36,574 nucleotides of DNA from Streptomyces sp. GESEQ-4 (GCF_017948455.1 NZ_JAFFSU010000045.1:1-36574); one strand, 5' to 3'. Counted from the stretch's first letter, positions 7,744 through 17,022 are shown. The notes: generated by a model from the letters alone, not told the origin. Made by a program: numbers and translations.

Positions 7744-9968
7744 TGGTCGGTGTCGTCCTTCTTGTCGTCTGCGGCAGCATCAGCGTCTTCGCCCTCGATC
7801 ACGGGGATCAGGGAGAGCTTGCCGCGGGAGTCGATCTCGGCGATCTCGACCTGGACCTTCTGGCCCACGCCGACGACGTCCTCGACGTTCTCCACGCGCT
7901 TGCCGCCGGCCAGCTTGCGGATCTGCGAGATGTGCAGCAGACCGTCCTTGCCGGGGAGCAGGGAGACGAAGGCGCCGAAGGTGGTGGTCTTCACGACCGT
8001 ACCCAGGTAGCGCTCGCCGACCTCGGGCATCGTCGGGTTGGCGATGCCGTTGATCGTGGTGCGGGCGGCCTCGGCGGAGGGTCCGTCGACCGCGCCGATG
8101 TAGATCGTGCCGTCGTCCTCGATCGTGATGTCGGCGCCGGTGTCCTCCTGGATCTGGTTGATCATCTTGCCCTTGGGGCCGATGACCTCGCCGATCTTGT
8201 CCACGGGGATCTTGACGGTGATGATCCGCGGGGCGTTCGGGGACATCTCGTCCGGCGTGTCGATCGCTTCCATCATCACGTCGAGGATGTGGAGGCGGGC
8301 GTCACGGGCCTGCTTGAGGGCCGCGGCCAGGACGGAGGCCGGGATGCCGTCCAGCTTGGTGTCGAGCTGGAGGGCGGTCACGAACTCCTTGGTGCCGGCG
8401 ACCTTGAAGTCCATGTCGCCGAAGGCGTCCTCCGCACCGAGGATGTCGGTGAGGGTGACGTAGTGCGTCTCGCCGTCGATCTCCTGGGAGATCAGGCCCA
8501 TGGCGATACCGGCGACCGGGGCCTTCAGCGGCACACCGGCGTTCAGCAGCGACATGGTGGAGGCGCAGACCGAGCCCATGGACGTCGAGCCGTTCGAGCT
8601 GAGCGCCTCGGACACCTGGCGGATCGCGTAGGGGAACTCCTCACGCGTCGGCAGGACCGGGATCAGGGCGCGCTCGGCGAGGGCGCCGTGGCCGATCTCG
8701 CGGCGCTTCGGGGAGCCGACGCGGCCGGTCTCGCCGGTGGAGTACGGCGGGAAGTTGTAGTTGTGCATGTAGCGCTTGCGGGTCACCGGGGAGAGGGTGT
8801 CCAGCTGCTGCTCCATACGGAGCATGTTCAGCGTGGTGACGCCCAGGATCTGGGTCTCGCCACGCTCGAACACGGCGGAACCGTGCACCCGCGGGATGGC
8901 CTCGACCTCGGCGGCGAGCGTACGGATGTCCGTGACGCCGCGCCCGTCGATGCGCTTCTTCTCCTTGATGACGCGCTCACGGACCAGGGACTTGGTCAGC
9001 GAGCGGTACGCGGCGGAGATCTCCTTCTCGCGGCCCTCGAACTCCGGCAGGAGCTTCTCGGCGGCGAGCGCCTTCACGCGGTCCAGCTCGGCCTCGCGCT
9101 CCTGCTTGCCGACGATGGTGAGCGCCTGAGCGAGCTCCGGCTTGACTGCGCCGGTGAGCGCCTCAAGCACGTCGTCCTGGTAGTCCAGGAAGATCGGGAA
9201 CTCGCCGGTCGGCTTGGCGGCCTTCGCGGCGAGGTCCGACTGGGCCTTGCAGAGGACCTTGATGAAGGGCTTCGCGGCGTCCAGACCGGCGGCGACGACC
9301 TCCTCGGTCGGCGCCTCGACGCCGCCCTTGACCAGCTGGATGGTCTTCTCGGTGGCCTCGGCCTCGACCATCATGATCGCGACGTCGCCGTCCTCAAGGG
9401 TGCGGCCCGCGACGACCATGTCGAAGACGGCGTCCTCGAGCTCGGTGTGCGTCGGGAACGCCACCCACTGGCCGCCGATCAGCGCGACGCGGACGCCGCC
9501 GATCGGGCCGGAGAAGGGCAGGCCGGCCAGCTGCGTGGACGCGGAGGCGGCGTTGATCGCCACGACGTCGTACAGGTGGTCGGGGTTGAGCGCCATGATC
9601 GTGGCGACGACCTGGATCTCGTTGCGCAGGCCCTTCTTGAAGGACGGGCGCAGCGGGCGGTCGATGAGGCGGCAGGTGAGGATGGCGTCCTCGGACGGCC
9701 GGCCCTCACGGCGGAAGAAGCTGCCGGGGATCTTGCCGGCGGCGTACATCCGCTCCTCGACGTCCACCGTCAGGGGGAAGAAGTCGAGCTGGTCCTTGGG
9801 GTTCTTGGAGGCGGTGGTGGCCGACAGCACCATGGTGTCGTCGTCCAGGTACGCCACGGCGGAGCCGGCGGCCTGCTTGGCCAGGCGGCCCGTCTCGAAG
9901 CGGATGGTGCGGGTGCCGAAGGAGCCGTTGTCAATGACGGCCTCGGCGTAGTGGGTCTCGTTCTCCAC
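7740..9968 (-). CDS. pnp: Polynucleotide phosphorylase (GpsI)
   Basis: Phosphorolytic 3'-5' exoribonuclease and polymerase, called guanosine pentaphosphate synthetase (GpsI) in older Streptomyces work. Two RNase PH-like domains (first FRREGRPSEDAILTCRLIDR, second around GGETGRVGSPKRREIGHGALAERA in the core) are followed by a KH domain (VIGPKGKMINQIQ) and an S1 domain (GTVVKTTTFGAFVSLLPGKDGLLHIS), ending in an Asp/Lys-rich tail. I chose the GTG at 9968 (MENETHYAEAV), giving 742 residues and matching the Streptomyces N-terminus I recall; GGAG lies about 9 bases upstream. A longer in-frame extension to 10103 lacks support. The long leader after rpsO has structured RNA. Confidence 0.96.
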   Translation of the reverse strand: MENETHYAEAVIDNGSFGTRTIRFETGRLAKQAAGSAVAYLDDDTMVLSATTASKNPKDQLDFFPLTVDVEERMYAAGKIPGSFFRREGRPSEDAILTCRLIDRPLRPSFKKGLRNEIQVVATIMALNPDHLYDVVAINAASASTQLAGLPFSGPIGGVRVALIGGQWVAFPTHTELEDAVFDMVVAGRTLEDGDVAIMMVEAEATEKTIQLVKGGVEAPTEEVVAAGLDAAKPFIKVLCKAQSDLAAKAAKPTGEFPIFLDYQDDVLEALTGAVKPELAQALTIVGKQEREAELDRVKALAAEKLLPEFEGREKEISAAYRSLTKSLVRERVIKEKKRIDGRGVTDIRTLAAEVEAIPRVHGSAVFERGETQILGVTTLNMLRMEQQLDTLSPVTRKRYMHNYNFPPYSTGETGRVGSPKRREIGHGALAERALIPVLPTREEFPYAIRQVSEALSSNGSTSMGSVCASTMSLLNAGVPLKAPVAGIAMGLISQEIDGETHYVTLTDILGAEDAFGDMDFKVAGTKEFVTALQLDTKLDGIPASVLAAALKQARDARLHILDVMMEAIDTPDEMSPNAPRIITVKIPVDKIGEVIGPKGKMINQIQEDTGADITIEDDGTIYIGAVDGPSAEAARTTINGIANPTMPEVGERYLGTVVKTTTFGAFVSLLPGKDGLLHISQIRKLAGGKRVENVEDVVGVGQKVQVEIAEIDSRGKLSLIPVIEGEDADAAADDKKDDTDQ

Positions 9969-10065
9969 TAGCGTTTTCTCCGTTACTTGTCGTCTTTGTC
10001 CCGTGGCTGCCCGTGTGGCAGGGGGACGATTGCGGAGAAGCGCTCCGTCTGGTGCGGGCCGGTCT

Positions 10066-10100
10066 TCGATCGAAGCACCCGGGGCTCTTCGCCCGGGGGC
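10066..10100 (-). promoter_or_regulatory. Structured RNA region in the rpsO-pnp intergenic spacer
   Basis: The palindrome TTCGATCGAA (10066-10075) is followed by a CCCGGG...CCCGGG stem-loop with a short loop containing CTCTTC. Both lie in the 294-base leader of pnp. In Streptomyces the rpsO-pnp intergenic RNA is, from the literature, folded and cut by RNase III, so this is a candidate processing element. I cannot tell which stem is cut. Confidence 0.4.
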
Positions 10101-10213
10101 CACTACCGAGGACCGGCGGCGGCGAGGCGCGCTTCTCCTCTCTGTTCTGTATTGCGTTGTGCTACCACACTACAAAGCGGGTGTGACACTCCGCACGTTT
10201 CCGCACGTACGGC

Positions 10214-10253
10214 AAAGGGAGCGGCCCCCGATCGTCTCGGGAACCGCTCCCTT
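10214..10253 (-). terminator. Hairpin directly after rpsO (terminator or RNase III site)
   Basis: On the minus strand, GGGAGCGG pairs with CCGCTCCC and an inner CCCGA pairs with TCGGG, and the 3' arm runs into CTTTGCC. It starts about 10 bases after the rpsO stop. Because pnp lies on the same strand downstream, it probably works as a partial terminator and processing site, setting the ratio of rpsO to pnp mRNA. Confidence 0.65.
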
Positions 10254-10262
10254 CACGGCGTC

Positions 10263-10550
10263 TTACTTGGCGCCCGCCGCACCGCGGCGGATGCCGAGGC
10301 GGTCGACCAGCGCACGGAAGCGCGCGATGTCCTTCTTCGCCAGGTACTGCAGCAGCCGGCGGCGCTGACCGACCAGGATCAGCAGACCACGACGGGAGTG
10401 GTGGTCGTGCTTGTGGGTCTTGAGGTGCTCGGTCAGGTCCGAGATACGGCGCGAGAGCATCGCGACCTGGACCTCGGGAGAGCCGGTGTCGCCCTCCTTG
10501 GTACCGAACTCGGTGATGATCTGCTTCTTCGTAGCGGCGTCGAGCGACAC
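10263..10550 (-). CDS. rpsO: 30S ribosomal protein S15
   Basis: 95-residue S15, which binds 16S rRNA and helps assemble the platform of the small subunit. Recognised from the family core GDTGSPEVQVAML, HLKTHKHDHHSRRGLL and LVGQRRRLLQYL, ending in YLAKKDIARFRALVDRLGIR. I chose the GTG at 10550 (MSLDAATKKQII) because GAGGAG lies about 6 bases upstream; the longer frame to 10598 is not supported. It heads the rpsO-pnp operon, the widely conserved arrangement in bacteria. S15 often represses its own mRNA translation in other bacteria; I see no specific element that proves this here. Confidence 0.97.
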   Translation of the reverse strand: MSLDAATKKQIITEFGTKEGDTGSPEVQVAMLSRRISDLTEHLKTHKHDHHSRRGLLILVGQRRRLLQYLAKKDIARFRALVDRLGIRRGAAGAK

Positions 10551-10683
10551 GCGTACTCCTCGTAGTCTGTGAAGGGCCACCGAGTGCCCCCGGTCCACTT
10601 CTCGGGGGAGCTTCCATTACTCGGGAGGCGGGGATCCGCTGGGCGCGGCCTCCAGAGCCAGGGGCTCCGGGGGTGCGTACACA

Positions 10684-10703
10684 AACGGCCGTTACACAGC
10701 GTA
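10684..10703 (-). promoter_or_regulatory. Candidate rpsO -10 with overlapping palindrome
   Basis: On the minus strand a TACGCT hexamer (10698-10703) fits the TANNNT -10 pattern about 150 bases before the rpsO start. No good -35 is seen at the usual spacing. The perfect palindrome AACGGCCGTT (10684-10693) lies where transcription would start and could be an operator. Tentative. Confidence 0.35.
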
Positions 10704-10743
10704 CCAGCAGACGAGCGCGCTCTTGACAGGCGTCCCGCGCCGG

Positions 10744-12201
10744 TCAGATGCCGCCGCGGACCTCGCCGTAGACATCGAGGACGGCCAGGCAGATCGGGAC
10801 CAGGGAGAGCAGCACCAGCGAGTCGGCGAGATCGAGCATGCGGCCCCAGAACGGGGAGAGCCCCTTCTGCGGCACGATCAGCGCGATCGCGATCAGGACC
10901 AGCACGCCCACCCCGACCGTGGCGGCGAGCCACAGGGTCCGGATGTCGACGGCGCTGGAGTCGCCCTTGAGGAGGTCGACGATGATGCCGGCCGGCGGCG
11001 AGATGGCCAGCCCGAGCACCAGCAGCGCGATCGTGCTGACACCGGCCACGAACAGGCAGGTGACCTGGGCGGTGTACCGGAAGAGCCGGGCCCGCAGCAT
11101 CGCGGCGAGGCCGGTGCACAGGGCCAGCAGCTGGGCCCAGCCCCCGTCGCTGAAGCCGAGCACCGCGCCACCGGCGCCGACGATCACGGCGGCGCAGCCA
11201 CCGACCAGGCCGAGCAGCAGTTCGTGGCCCCGGCTGGTCTGGGCGACGATGCGCTGGACGTCGACGGCTTCGAGGTCGCCCTCGCGGCCCTCACGACGGG
11301 CCCGTGCCAGGTCCTCCGGGTTGCGGAAGCCGATCGGCAGCTTGGCGAAGCGGGCGGACCAGCCGGGCAGGAAGCCGACGACCGCCAGGCCGACGACGGA
11401 GGTGCCGGCGGCGATCTCCCGCGGCTCCGCCTCGGTGAGCACCCCGCAGAACACGGCGAGCGTGCCGATCCCGGCGGCCAGCGCGGCGGCCACGAACGGG
11501 GCGTCGCCCTGCGGCAGCAGCATGATCAGCACGACCGAGAACAGCAGTACGGCGACACAGCCGACGAGGAACTGGATCCTGCCGGGGCCTTCGCCCGCGT
11601 CCTGGGGGATGACGCCGGAGCCCGCGATGAGCGCGTGCGGCAGCGCCGAGATGCCGAGCGCGACGGCGGAACCACGGTCGTCGTACACCCGGGCCCGTAC
11701 CCCGGCGAGTGCCGTCAGGGCCAGGGCGACCACGCCGGCCAGGATGCCCTGCAGGCCGTGCATGTCGTGCCGTATCGGATCCGCGAACCAGAAGACGAAG
11801 CCGAGCATGACCAGCAGCAGGGCGCCGGAGACGAGTCCGGCCACGCGCATGAGGTTGTCGTTCCAGCTGCGGATGTCCTGCTTGACCGCGGCGGCGATCG
11901 CGTCCACGACGTCGTCGTGCACGGCCGGCGGCAGGGAGTCGGCGAAGGTGCGCAGCAGCAGCACGTCGCCGTCCCTGACCCGGTGCTCGAGCAACGAGCG
12001 GCTGGCGTCGAGCACTTGGCCCTCGCGGGTGACCAGGTGATAGCCGGCCGGATCGGTGTCCGGCCGGGCCAGGCCCGAGAGTCTGACGATCTCAGGAAAA
12101 AGGTCCTGAATCGGCAGATCCTCCGGTAGCGCGACATCGACCCGGCTGTCCGGCGCCGCGATCGTGATTCGGCAGAAACCTGTCGACGTCCCCGTGCTCA
12201 C
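10744..12201 (-). CDS. eccD: Type VII secretion integral membrane protein EccD
   Basis: 485-residue EccD, the multi-pass membrane core of the ESX secretion complex. The N-terminal ~90 residues form a ubiquitin-like YukD-type domain (CRITIAAPDSRVDVALPEDL, then DGDVLLLRTF). A cytoplasmic linker and about eleven transmembrane helices follow, among them LVSGALLLVMLGFVFWF and LLGLVGGCAAVIVGAGGAVLG. I chose the GTG at 12201 (MSTGTSTGF) with AGGGGG about 9 bases upstream; a TTG at 12225 would add eight residues. It is divergent from eccC across 259 bases. Downstream the next gene is rpsO, read in the same direction but separated by about 190 bases. Confidence 0.93.
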   Translation of the reverse strand: MSTGTSTGFCRITIAAPDSRVDVALPEDLPIQDLFPEIVRLSGLARPDTDPAGYHLVTREGQVLDASRSLLEHRVRDGDVLLLRTFADSLPPAVHDDVVDAIAAAVKQDIRSWNDNLMRVAGLVSGALLLVMLGFVFWFADPIRHDMHGLQGILAGVVALALTALAGVRARVYDDRGSAVALGISALPHALIAGSGVIPQDAGEGPGRIQFLVGCVAVLLFSVVLIMLLPQGDAPFVAAALAAGIGTLAVFCGVLTEAEPREIAAGTSVVGLAVVGFLPGWSARFAKLPIGFRNPEDLARARREGREGDLEAVDVQRIVAQTSRGHELLLGLVGGCAAVIVGAGGAVLGFSDGGWAQLLALCTGLAAMLRARLFRYTAQVTCLFVAGVSTIALLVLGLAISPPAGIIVDLLKGDSSAVDIRTLWLAATVGVGVLVLIAIALIVPQKGLSPFWGRMLDLADSLVLLSLVPICLAVLDVYGEVRGGI

Positions 12202-12460
12202 CTGGTACTTCCCCCTGCTGGACAAGGCTTCCTCGCGCCGCTCGTACGACGCGGAGCGCCACCATATCCGTTGGCACGGGGGGTTCGGGGGCCACCTCCC
12301 CCGTTTCCTCCCCGGCCCCCCTCGGCATCTCCATCCTCCTGGCTCCCTCCGGCACTCGAAGCATCAGTAGGATCGACGCCCACACGTATGGCGCCTACGC
12401 GAACGAGAACACGTCGCGGTACACGGGGGCGTCGATGCCAGGACGTATCAATCGCGAAGG
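12202..12460 (+). promoter_or_regulatory. Divergent eccD/eccC promoter region
   Basis: 259 bases between two divergent secretion genes. A TAGGAT hexamer (12368-12373) on the plus strand fits the -10 of the principal sigma factor and would give eccC a leader of about 80-95 bases. No convincing -35 stands at 17-18 bases. The stretch 12285-12355 is very C-rich on the plus strand. I could not place the eccD promoter. Confidence 0.4.
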
Positions 12461-15400
12461 ATGAGTGCATCGGTGAGCGTCGTCATCATCAAGCGACCAC
12501 CGCGGATAGTGCCCCCGGCGGTCCCGGACGGCGAGGTCAAGCTCGAAACGCCGCCCGAGATCCCTCGCGAGGGCGACGAGAGCATGTTGATGAACATGCT
12601 GCCCATGATGGGCATGCTGGGTTCCGTGGGCTTCTTCTTCATGCCCGGCCTGCCCCCCTACATGAGGGTCGTCGGCGGGCTGATGCTGGCCTCGACGCTG
12701 GCCATGGCCATCGCCCAGTTCGCCAGGTCCCGGCAGAACGGCGGGGCGGGCATGGCGCAGGACCGGCGTGACTACTTCCGCTATCTCGAGCAGGTCCGCA
12801 AGGACGTGCACAAGACCGCCGAACTGCAGCGGCGCAGCCAGCTCTTCCAGCATCCCGACCCGGAACAGCTGTGGGCGGTGGCGGCCGACGGCAAGCGTCT
12901 GTGGGAACGCCGCCCGACGGACGCGGACTTCGCCTCCGTACGCATCGGCCGTGGCATCCAGCAGCTGAACACTCCGCTCGTCGCCCCGGAGACGGCGCCC
13001 AAGGACGAGCTGGAGCCGCTGACCGCGGCGGCGATGAAGGCCTTCCTCGACGCGCACGGCAGCCTCTCCGACCTGCCCGTCTCCGTCTCGCTCCGCGCCT
13101 TCTACCACGTGACGATGTGCGGAGAGACCGACACGGTCTACGGCAGTGCCCGCGCGGCCCTGGCCCAGCTGGCGACGCTGCATTCGCCCGAGGACCTGAT
13201 GATCGCCGTGGTTGCGCACCCCTCGGCGGCGGCGGACTGGGACTGGATCAAGTGGCTGCCGCACAGCCAGCATCCGAAGGCCAAGGACGGCGCGGGCTCG
13301 ACCCGGCTCCTCTTCGACGACCTCGGGGAGCTGGAGGAGGCGCTGGCGGACCAGTTGGACGACCGGCCGCGCTGGAACCGGGACGCCAACCCGGTCTACG
13401 ACCAGCCGCATCTGATCGTGGTGCTCGACGGCGGCACCGTACCGCCGGACTCCGAACTCGCCAGCGCCGAGGGCCTGCAGGGCGTCACGTTCATCGAGAT
13501 CTCCCCCGGCGAGCTGGAGGAGGAGCTGCGCGCGGGTCTCACGGTCTACGTCAAGCCGGAGCGGATGCGGCTGTTCGTCGGCCACGAGTCCGCGTACAAC
13601 GGCAAGCCCGATGTGCTGAACCCGGCGCAGGCCGAGTCCCTGGCCCGGCAGCTGGCCCCCTTCCGGGTCGGCTCCGCGGAGGAGGGCGAACCCCTGCTGT
13701 CCAACCTGGACTTCACCGACCTCATGGGCATCGGCGACGCGGGCGCCGTCGACGTCTCCCGCACCTGGCGGCCCCGCACGCTGCACGAGCGGCTGCGGGT
13801 GCCGATCGGTGTCGGCGAGAACGGCGAGCCGGTCATGCTGGACCTCAAGGAGGCCTCGCAGGAGGGCATGGGCCCGCACGGTCTGTGCGTCGGAGCGACC
13901 GGTTCCGGCAAGTCCGAGGTGCTGCGCACGCTGGTGCTCGGTCTCGCGGTGACGCACTCCTCGGAGACGCTGAACTTCATCCTCGCGGACTTCAAGGGCG
14001 GTGCGACCTTCGCCGGTATGGCGGACATGCCGCACACCGCGGCGGTCATCACCAACCTCGCCGACGACCTCACTCTCGTCGACCGCATGCGCGACTCGAT
14101 CATGGGTGAGACTCAGCGCCGTCAGGAGCTGCTGCGCTCGGCCGGCAACTACGCCAACCTGCACGACTACGAGAAGGCCCGGGCGGCGGGCGCCGCGCTG
14201 GAGCCGATGGCCTCGCTGGTGATCGTGCTCGACGAGTTCTCCGAACTCCTCACCGCCAAGCCCGACTTCATCGACATGTTCATCCAGATCGGCCGTATCG
14301 GCCGGTCGCTGGGCGTCCACCTGCTGCTGGCCTCGCAGCGCCTGGAGGAGGGCAAGCTCCGCGGCCTGGACACGTATCTCTCGTACCGGATCGGTCTGCG
14401 GACCTTCTCCGCCGCCGAGTCGCGTACGGCGATCGGCGTCCCGGACGCCTACCACCTGCCGTCGATCCCCGGCTCGGGTTACCTCCGCTACGACACCGAC
14501 ACCATGGTCCGCTTCAAGGCGGCGTACGTGTCGGGGGCGTACCACGGCGAAGGCCCGTCCCGGGTGCACCGCTCGACGCAGCTGCGGCCGGCGCTGTTCT
14601 CCGCGGAGCACGTGGCGCTGCCGCCGCAGCCGGTGATCGACGAGCCGGAGCCCGACAACAGGGTGGACGACGCGCTCGCCGACACCGTCCTGGACGTCCT
14701 CGTCAGCCGGATGGTCAACCAGGGCCCGCCCGCCCACCAGGTGTGGCTGCCCCCGCTGGAGGAGGCGCCCTCGCTGGAGCAGCTGCTCCCCCAGCTCGCC
14801 GTCCACCCGGAACGCGGCCTGACCGCGCCCGACTACACGGCACTCGGCCGGCTCAACGTGCCGGTCGGCCTGGTCGACAAGCCGTTCGAGCAGCGGCGTG
14901 ACGTGCTGTACCGGGACTTCTCCGGTGGCGCGGGCCACGGTCTGTTCGTCGGTGGTCCGCAGTCCGGCAAGTCGACGCTGCTGCGCACGCTGATCTCGTC
15001 CTTCGCGCTCACCCACACACCGTCCGAAGTGCAGTTCTACTGCCTGGACTTCGGCGGTGGCAGTCTCATCTCGATGGAGGACCTGGCCCACGTCGGCGGG
15101 GTCGCCAACCGGCTCGACGCCGAGAAGGTGCGCCGTACGGTCAGCGAGGTCGAGGGAATCCTCAACGCGCGTGAGGAGTACTTCCGCGCGAACAACGTCG
15201 ACTCGGTGCAGACCTACCGGCAGCGCCGGAACGCGGGCCAGCTGCCCGACCAGCCCTGGGGTGACGTCTTCCTCGTCATCGACGGCTGGGCCACCTTCAA
15301 GACGGACTACGAGCTGCTCGAGACCACCGTCACCGAGATCGCCACGCGTGGCCTCGGCTTCGGTGTCCATGTGATCCTCACCGCGAGCCGCTACACCGAA

Positions 15401-16417
15401 GTGCGGCCCGCGCTCAAGGACATGCTGCAGAACCGCATCGAGCTGCGGCTCGGTGACCCGACCGAGTCGGAGATCGACCGCAAGGTCGCGCAGAACGTGC
15501 CGTCCACCGTGCCGGGCCGCGGTCTGACGCCGGACAAGCTGCACTTCATGACCGCTCTGCCGCGGGTCGACGGCTCCTCGGAGACGGAGGACCTGTCGGA
15601 GGCCACGGCGATCCTCGTCCGGGGCATCAACGACAACTGGCAGGGCGCCCCCGCCCCGGCCGTACGGCTGCTGCCGACGATGCTGCCCTGGGACCGGCTG
15701 CCCAAGGGCTTCGAGCACCCGGAGCGCGGTGTCGCCATCGGCATCGACGAGTCGTCGCTCGCGCCGGTCTTCGTGGACTTCGAGACGGACCCGCACTTCA
15801 TCGTGTTCGGTGAGAGCGAGTCCGGTAAGTCCGCGATGCTGCGGCTGCTCATCAAGCAGATCTGTGAGCGCTACACACCGCAGCAGGCGAAGATCGTCAT
15901 GGGCGACTACCGGCGCGCCCACCTGGAGGGCGTGCCCGAGTCGCACCTCTCCCGCTACTGCGCGGCGGCGCCCGCGCTGGCGGAGACGCTGGAGGGCCTG
16001 GCCGGTTCGCTCGGCCGCCGGATGCCGGGCCCGGACGTGACGCCCGAGCAGCTGCGCAACCGCAGCTGGTACAGCAGCCCGGACGCGTTCGTCATCATCG
16101 ACGACTACGACCTGGTGGCGACCGGTATGAACCCGCTGTCCCCGCTGCTCGAGTACCTGCCCTTCGCCCGTGACGTCGGCCTGCGCGTCATCATCGCGCG
16201 CGCTTCGGGCGGCGCCAGCCGGTCGCTGTACGAGCCGGTGATGCAGCGTCTGCGCGAGCTCGGCGCCCAGGGCATCGTGCTCTCCGGCGACCGGACCGAG
16301 GGGGCGCTGCTCGGCAACATCACGGCGTCTCAACTGCCGCCCGGGCGTGGGCACTTCCACACCCGGCGCCGGAGCGGGCAGCTGATCCAGACGGGGTGGC
16401 TGCCACCGCGGCACTGA
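12461..16417 (+). CDS. eccC: Type VII secretion ATPase EccC (three FtsK/SpoIIIE domains)
   Basis: 1,318-residue motor ATPase of the ESX system, which recognises and drives substrates. Two hydrophobic segments near residues 42-62 and 68-86 anchor it, followed by a linker and three P-loop domains. Walker A motifs are GATGSGKS (Lys484), GGPQSGKST (Lys837) and GESESGKS (Lys1123), all intact. Walker B differs: LVIVLDE in domain 1, VFLVIDGW in domain 2 and AFVIIDDY in domain 3, so only domain 1 keeps the Asp-Glu pair. EccCa and EccCb are fused. The ATG at 12461 has GAAGG immediately adjacent, so the GTG at 12473 (MSVVIIKRPP) with the same site 12 bases upstream may be the real start. Confidence 0.96.
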   Translation: MSASVSVVIIKRPPRIVPPAVPDGEVKLETPPEIPREGDESMLMNMLPMMGMLGSVGFFFMPGLPPYMRVVGGLMLASTLAMAIAQFARSRQNGGAGMAQDRRDYFRYLEQVRKDVHKTAELQRRSQLFQHPDPEQLWAVAADGKRLWERRPTDADFASVRIGRGIQQLNTPLVAPETAPKDELEPLTAAAMKAFLDAHGSLSDLPVSVSLRAFYHVTMCGETDTVYGSARAALAQLATLHSPEDLMIAVVAHPSAAADWDWIKWLPHSQHPKAKDGAGSTRLLFDDLGELEEALADQLDDRPRWNRDANPVYDQPHLIVVLDGGTVPPDSELASAEGLQGVTFIEISPGELEEELRAGLTVYVKPERMRLFVGHESAYNGKPDVLNPAQAESLARQLAPFRVGSAEEGEPLLSNLDFTDLMGIGDAGAVDVSRTWRPRTLHERLRVPIGVGENGEPVMLDLKEASQEGMGPHGLCVGATGSGKSEVLRTLVLGLAVTHSSETLNFILADFKGGATFAGMADMPHTAAVITNLADDLTLVDRMRDSIMGETQRRQELLRSAGNYANLHDYEKARAAGAALEPMASLVIVLDEFSELLTAKPDFIDMFIQIGRIGRSLGVHLLLASQRLEEGKLRGLDTYLSYRIGLRTFSAAESRTAIGVPDAYHLPSIPGSGYLRYDTDTMVRFKAAYVSGAYHGEGPSRVHRSTQLRPALFSAEHVALPPQPVIDEPEPDNRVDDALADTVLDVLVSRMVNQGPPAHQVWLPPLEEAPSLEQLLPQLAVHPERGLTAPDYTALGRLNVPVGLVDKPFEQRRDVLYRDFSGGAGHGLFVGGPQSGKSTLLRTLISSFALTHTPSEVQFYCLDFGGGSLISMEDLAHVGGVANRLDAEKVRRTVSEVEGILNAREEYFRANNVDSVQTYRQRRNAGQLPDQPWGDVFLVIDGWATFKTDYELLETTVTEIATRGLGFGVHVILTASRYTEVRPALKDMLQNRIELRLGDPTESEIDRKVAQNVPSTVPGRGLTPDKLHFMTALPRVDGSSETEDLSEATAILVRGINDNWQGAPAPAVRLLPTMLPWDRLPKGFEHPERGVAIGIDESSLAPVFVDFETDPHFIVFGESESGKSAMLRLLIKQICERYTPQQAKIVMGDYRRAHLEGVPESHLSRYCAAAPALAETLEGLAGSLGRRMPGPDVTPEQLRNRSWYSSPDAFVIIDDYDLVATGMNPLSPLLEYLPFARDVGLRVIIARASGGASRSLYEPVMQRLRELGAQGIVLSGDRTEGALLGNITASQLPPGRGHFHTRRRSGQLIQTGWLPPRH

Positions 16418-16440
16418 TCTGTGCACGGCTGAGTGACGAG

Positions 16441-16470
16441 AGGGGCGGCACCCGGGTGGGGGCCGCCCCT
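16441..16470 (+). terminator. Hairpin after eccC
   Basis: AGGGGCGGC (16441-16449) pairs perfectly with GCCGCCCCT (16462-16470), with an inner CCC/GGG pairing in the loop. It begins 24 bases after the eccC stop. No T-tract follows, which is common in Streptomyces. It probably ends or attenuates the eccC transcript before the WXG100-like gene. Confidence 0.6.
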
Positions 16471-16514
16471 CCGCCGTGTACGGGTGGGTCTGGTTCGCGC
16501 CACGGCGGGGCCGT

Positions 16515-16520
16515 TACAGT
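16515..16520 (+). promoter_or_regulatory. Candidate -10 of the WXG100-like gene
   Basis: TACAGT fits TANNNT and would start transcription about 32 bases before the GTG at 16559. The -35 region (around 16491-16497, TGGTTCG) is poor. It follows the eccC hairpin, which suggests separate expression of the small ESX protein. Confidence 0.35.
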
Positions 16521-16558
16521 GACGCAGCGACAGAAGAGCCGAGTCACGGGGGGTAGTT

Positions 16559-16966
16559 GTGGCCAACGACTGGATGCAGGCCGATCCCGGAGTCCTCAAG
16601 ACCGAGGGCTTCAACATGTTCAGTGTCGGCCTGGACTTCAGCAAGGCGGTGCAGGCCCTGCAGACCGGCCTGACCGCGCTGGAGGGCGGCAGCGGCTCCA
16701 CGCCCCCCTGGGGCGACGACGACATCGGCGAGAAGTTCGGGGTCGTCTACGAGGGTCTGCGCGACGGCATGTACCAGTCGATGGGCAGCCTGGCGGAGCG
16801 GATCGCGGGGATGGGGCTGGCGTTCACGGAGATGGGCGTCCGGCACGAGCTGAACGAGGGCAACGAGGACGCCGCCTGGCGGGATCTGACCTCGAAGTAC
16901 GACGGCCAGGTGGAGATGGTGACCGGCGTGCATCATGAGCGGCGGCGGCAAGATGGAGAAGTCTGA
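16559..16966 (+). CDS. WXG100-like ESX protein
   Basis: 135 residues, predicted all-helical. A first amphipathic helix (FNMFSVGLDFSKAVQALQTGL) leads to a PPWGDDDIGEKFG turn carrying a W-G motif. A second helix (YQSMGSLAERIAGMGLAFTEMG) and an acidic, polar C-terminus follow. This is the helix-turn-helix plan of WXG100 substrates, though the turn is longer than in EsxA/EsxB and the C-terminus is extended. The GTG start has GGGGGG about 5 bases upstream. It lies between eccC and a DUF397-type gene; the partner in a heterodimer, if any, is not obvious in this half of the window. Confidence 0.75.
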   Translation: MANDWMQADPGVLKTEGFNMFSVGLDFSKAVQALQTGLTALEGGSGSTPPWGDDDIGEKFGVVYEGLRDGMYQSMGSLAERIAGMGLAFTEMGVRHELNEGNEDAAWRDLTSKYDGQVEMVTGVHHERRRQDGEV

Positions 16967-17022
16967 ACCCGCGGACTGTGAGTGACTTTCCACTTCCACA
17001 GCGTGATCGCCGTCTGCGCAAG

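Noticed and set aside
5575..8010. An 811-residue plus-strand open frame across dapB and the M16 protease
   Set aside because: It runs opposite to two clearly recognised genes and shows no domain; a GC-bias shadow.
10723..10728. TTGACA on the plus strand upstream of rpsO
   Set aside because: It points toward the 3' end of eccD on the opposite strand and no plus-strand gene follows, so it is not a meaningful -35.
12395..16426. A 1,343-residue open frame antisense to eccC
   Set aside because: It mirrors eccC codon for codon, is made of Arg/Val/Leu/Gly-rich low-quality protein sequence and has no ribosome site; typical of antisense frames in high-GC DNA.
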